NCBI GenBank assembly: GCA_003445095.1
Contig: DLVS01000297.1
Span: 1 to 16,540 of the forward strand
DNA length: 16,540 bases
Direction: 5' to 3'
Source: Verrucomicrobiales bacterium
Lineage (GTDB): Bacteria; Verrucomicrobiota; Verrucomicrobiia; Limisphaerales; UBA9464
The notes under the pieces were generated by a model. It worked only from the letters and a program-made list of their open reading frames with translations. It was not told the DNA's origin and ran no database searches. The position numbers were made by a program, and so were the translations under genes. Below are positions 15,501 to 16,540 of the stretch, in pieces (position 1 is the first letter of the stretch; each line of letters begins with the position of its first letter).

Positions 15501-15783
15501 AAACGTAAAGCGTTCCATCGGGCGCGGCCGCGACGAAGACCGGGTAATTCACCGCGGGAGGTGTCGCGAAAATCGTGACGTCGAACTCCGGGGGGAATTG
15601 CACTTCTTTGAGCAAGGCGGCGGCCTTTTCCGCCGATGCCACGGGAGAAAGTGATTTGAGTTCCTCCGGAGTCGGCTGACGATCGGTGGCGGTGTAATCG
15701 GCGGCCCATAGCGACCCGAAGGCCGCCCCGAGGTTAACGAGTAACGCAGCAAATCGAGCCCTGATCGGCGTACAAGCGTTCAC
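12574..15783 (-). CDS. Secreted PVC-type dehydrogenase: beta-propeller + HEAT repeats + C-terminal cytochrome c
   Basis: This 1069-residue protein probably works in the periplasm. A signal peptide (FAALLVNLGAAFGSLWAA) follows the GTG start at 15781-15783. Residues about 60-400 form the putative membrane-bound dehydrogenase domain of Pirellula/Verrucomicrobium proteins (TIGR02604 type), a glucose/sorbosone-dehydrogenase-like propeller. It contains DTDGDGQAD (116-124) and DHDGDGVAE (159-167), which look like calcium loops, plus GIDGWLYAAIGDFG. Residues about 410-900 are HEAT-like helical repeats (for example LGSPDPRTRREASVAIGRLGD and LADPDPIVAHTAVQSL). Residues about 930-1069 are the TIGR02603-type heme domain, with CTSCH (945-949) and a likely axial Met in SLMPEG (1042). 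A sugar or polyol is the probable substrate and the heme the electron acceptor; both are inferred from the family. No clear ribosome binding site precedes the GTG. Confidence 0.9.
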   Translation of the reverse strand: MNACTPIRARFAALLVNLGAAFGSLWAADYTATDRQPTPEELKSLSPVASAEKAAALLKEVQFPPEFDVTIFATPPAVNYPVFVAAAPDGTLYVSSDGNGSLDRKPHLGRVLRVRDTDGDGQADQVTAFVPDVDSPRGLAWDYDRLYLLHPPDISVFIDHDGDGVAEEQKTLVSGIAFTFKDRPADHSSNGLELGIDGWLYAAIGDFGFMEATGTDGKKLQLRGGGVVRVRPDGTGLEVFAEGTRNILEVAMSPLLDGFARDNTNDGGGWDVRLHHFSGYTRHGYPRLFKNFPEEIVQPLADYGGGSGCGAAWIDEPGIPAAWNNAPFTADWGTEWIYHHGLTVKGATFDATQEKFAKLPRVTDLDVDAHSAIYAASWKGASFTWVGPEVGFLVRATPRGFTSPPLPDFNKASNEELLSLLESPSHRRRLAAQRELIRRYGEGIPLPMPVRTSLRILAGNPNVPLASRIAATFALQQTLGVEAPKALADLAGDPTLAPWIIRALTDRGGDYVGVPTAPILAALGSPDPRTRREASVAIGRLGDAKRAPELVPLLADPDPIVAHTAVQSLIRLRASDACLAVVDDQEATPAMRSGSLRVLQALPETAVVEALLSRLSKETDPQRRAHLITALCRLHWVEGPWKGDSWGTRPDTRGPFYQPETWSETFKIAAALKATLASADSKEAAHVGRELARHRIPAGEALDLLVARARADSSLLPAIAAQLSQAEDVPAAAVPLLVKTATAADTPDAVRAQAVIALVKTDKADAWRAVLVALPLVQKTKTENNLAEKARNAFNNSVRLESVPDVFAEQAAKVAGEPSFLAEVALLKLAARKVGSPEVREVATKALDSGWSDPKRRVQILRAAAEARDTSRAAQFVAALEDPDSDVAQAAKETVKRLKIDPEKIRADAQSPRVGELAVNDVIAAAITTRGDATRGEQLFLQVGCTSCHTVKADEPLKGPFLGTIATTYQRPALAEAILVPNKTIAQGFVANHFELKDGSEVDGFVVREAADAVTIRTITAQEQTVAVGDIAKRERQERSLMPEGLAAGLTVKELASLLDYLESLAAKP

Positions 15784-15963
15784 AAGGGGCCGATTGAACG
15801 TGGATTAACGCCCCGGGGCGAGCCGAAGTTCAGCTTGGAATTAGATCCGAGTTCCGAAAACGGAGCCCCGCCTCTATAGGCGACGGTTGGGGAGCAAATG
15901 CCCCCGTTCGGGTCGGACGTCCGCGTTGGTCATTCCATGATGTTTGAACAGCGGGAGGAAACC
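15784..15963. other. Intergenic region with a short hairpin
   Basis: These 180 bases lie between two minus-strand genes. CGCCT (15869-15873) and AGGCG (15878-15882) form a five-base-pair hairpin with loop CTAT, flanked by CCCC and GGGG runs (15866-15869, 15889-15892) that could extend it with a bulge. It may end transcription from the gene at the right edge, but no U-run follows. No promoter or coding sequence was recognised. Confidence 0.3.
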
Positions 15964-16540
15964 TCACGGTGAGAGTTCTACCTTAAAAAACTCAAGCGCC
16001 TCAACCGCGGAAGCGATGAACTCTACCGAATTCCCGATGGCATTGGTAAGGGTTAAGGTTTCCCAGGCCGATCCGAGCTTCGCCGTTCGTCGCAGCTCCA
16101 ACTCTTGCCCCGGCTGGCACTCGACGCGCAATTTCAACTTCCCGTCACCAAGGCTACTGACACTTGAGATCGTGGGCGGGTCAGTTGACACCGCAGATCC
16201 ACCGATTGTTCGGAACTCGGCACGAGTGTGGTTCAAGTAACCCGCCTTGACCTCAACACCGGCAACATCGACTGCCTCACCTGTTTGGCGGACGAAAATC
16301 AGCTCGGCACGATAGACCTGATTAGTCTGCAAAAGCGTGTTGGACACGGTGAAAGACGAGACGACCGGCGGTGGCGTTGGATTCTCGCAGGTCGCTGCTC
16401 CCGCGAGCACCACCGGGAACCAATTCGTTTCTCCATCGAGCAGGACTTGTCTCGATAGAATAAAGATAGTGGCTCGGTTCGAGTCGCCTCCGGGGAATTC
16501 GTTCCAACGAACAGTAAAGTCTTCGAGTGGGTCGATTTGT
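15964..16540 (-). CDS. C-terminal part of a secreted beta-rich protein (5' end outside window)
   Basis: The minus-strand frame stays open from the right edge to a TGA at 15964-15966, giving about 191 residues of a longer protein; an apparent GTG start at 16413 is internal, because similar sequence continues upstream of it. The visible part has two beta domains. The first (DFTVRWNEFPGGDSN, then FTVSNTLLQTNQVYRAELIF, then AGYLNHTRAEFRT) resembles a repeat common in secreted verrucomicrobial proteins. The second (KLKLRVECQPGQELELRR, W, LTLTNAIGNSVEF, ALEFFKVEL) resembles the usual terminal domain in which a hydrophobic FF/FY pair precedes the end. Such proteins are cell-surface or extracellular; no catalytic residues are visible. 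No PEP-CTERM or sortase signal follows the last domain. Confidence 0.7.
   Translation of the reverse strand, partial: QIDPLEDFTVRWNEFPGGDSNRATIFILSRQVLLDGETNWFPVVLAGAATCENPTPPPVVSSFTVSNTLLQTNQVYRAELIFVRQTGEAVDVAGVEVKAGYLNHTRAEFRTIGGSAVSTDPPTISSVSSLGDGKLKLRVECQPGQELELRRTAKLGSAWETLTLTNAIGNSVEFIASAVEALEFFKVELSP

Noticed and set aside
14674..15654. Open plus-strand frame of 326 codons opposite the dehydrogenase gene
   Set aside because: It lies entirely antisense to the conserved propeller domain, and its composition is that of a codon-bias shadow.
1..16540. CRISPR arrays, tRNA or rRNA genes, phage genes and complete insertion sequences
   Set aside because: Looked for on both strands; apart from the REP palindromes there are no regularly spaced repeats, and I saw no cloverleaf, rRNA or phage signature.

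Overview
This window looks like chromosomal DNA of a GC-rich PVC-superphylum bacterium, most likely a Verrucomicrobiota member of the Pedosphaera/Limisphaerales type. The evidence is gene content: two DUF1501 genes, a planctomycete-type cytochrome c + DUF1549 + DUF1553 protein, a giant 'Pirellula/Verrucomicrobium' dehydrogenase with HEAT repeats and a terminal heme domain, a RAYT transposase with GTAG-type REP hairpins, and the tail of a verrucomicrobial-style secreted adhesin-like protein. The phylum is inferred from families, since there is no rRNA. No tRNA, rRNA or CRISPR array was seen.

Left third (plus strand, 1-6427). The window opens inside a DUF1501 gene (1-1017). Next come a cluster of REP palindromes (1032-1133) and a RAYT gene on the minus strand (1136-1867). 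A tight three-gene operon follows: a heme-containing DUF1549/DUF1553 protein (2138-4018), a Tat-exported DUF1501 protein (4021-5355) and a seven-repeat WD40 propeller (5360-6427). The genes are 2 and 4 bases apart. This is the recurrent PVC cytochrome/DUF1501 module, whose substrate is unknown.

Middle (minus strand, 12462 down to 6504). This is the most interesting part. Three small helical proteins (90, 183 and 70 residues) are followed, with overlapping starts and stops, by a 1296-residue membrane ATPase of the FtsK/SpoIIIE-EssC type. The ATPase has long coiled coils, two membrane helices and three ATPase-like modules, of which only the middle one keeps Walker A and B. All three small proteins contain the same W-x-D-x5-F signature at the turn of a predicted helical hairpin, so all three resemble WXG100 (ESX) proteins. 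I read this as a compact type VII secretion-like locus of a diderm bacterium. No FHA domain, YukD/EsaB-like protein, EssA/EssB, EccB/EccD or protease gene is visible beside it. Directly behind the ATPase stop codon lies the last ~53 codons of a PIN-domain toxin without a start. Then comes a putative lipoprotein with DnaJ-type CxxC zinc ribbons (6504-7301), convergent to the WD40 gene.

Right third (minus strand). A 1069-residue secreted dehydrogenase/HEAT/cytochrome c protein (12574-15783) lies upstream of the secretion-like operon. At the edge is the C-terminal part of a secreted beta-rich protein (15964-16540), open at the window end.

Functionally, the heme proteins and DUF1501 enzymes are probably periplasmic oxidative or hydrolytic enzymes. 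The central operon is a separate unit that probably exports or assembles WXG100-like helical proteins.
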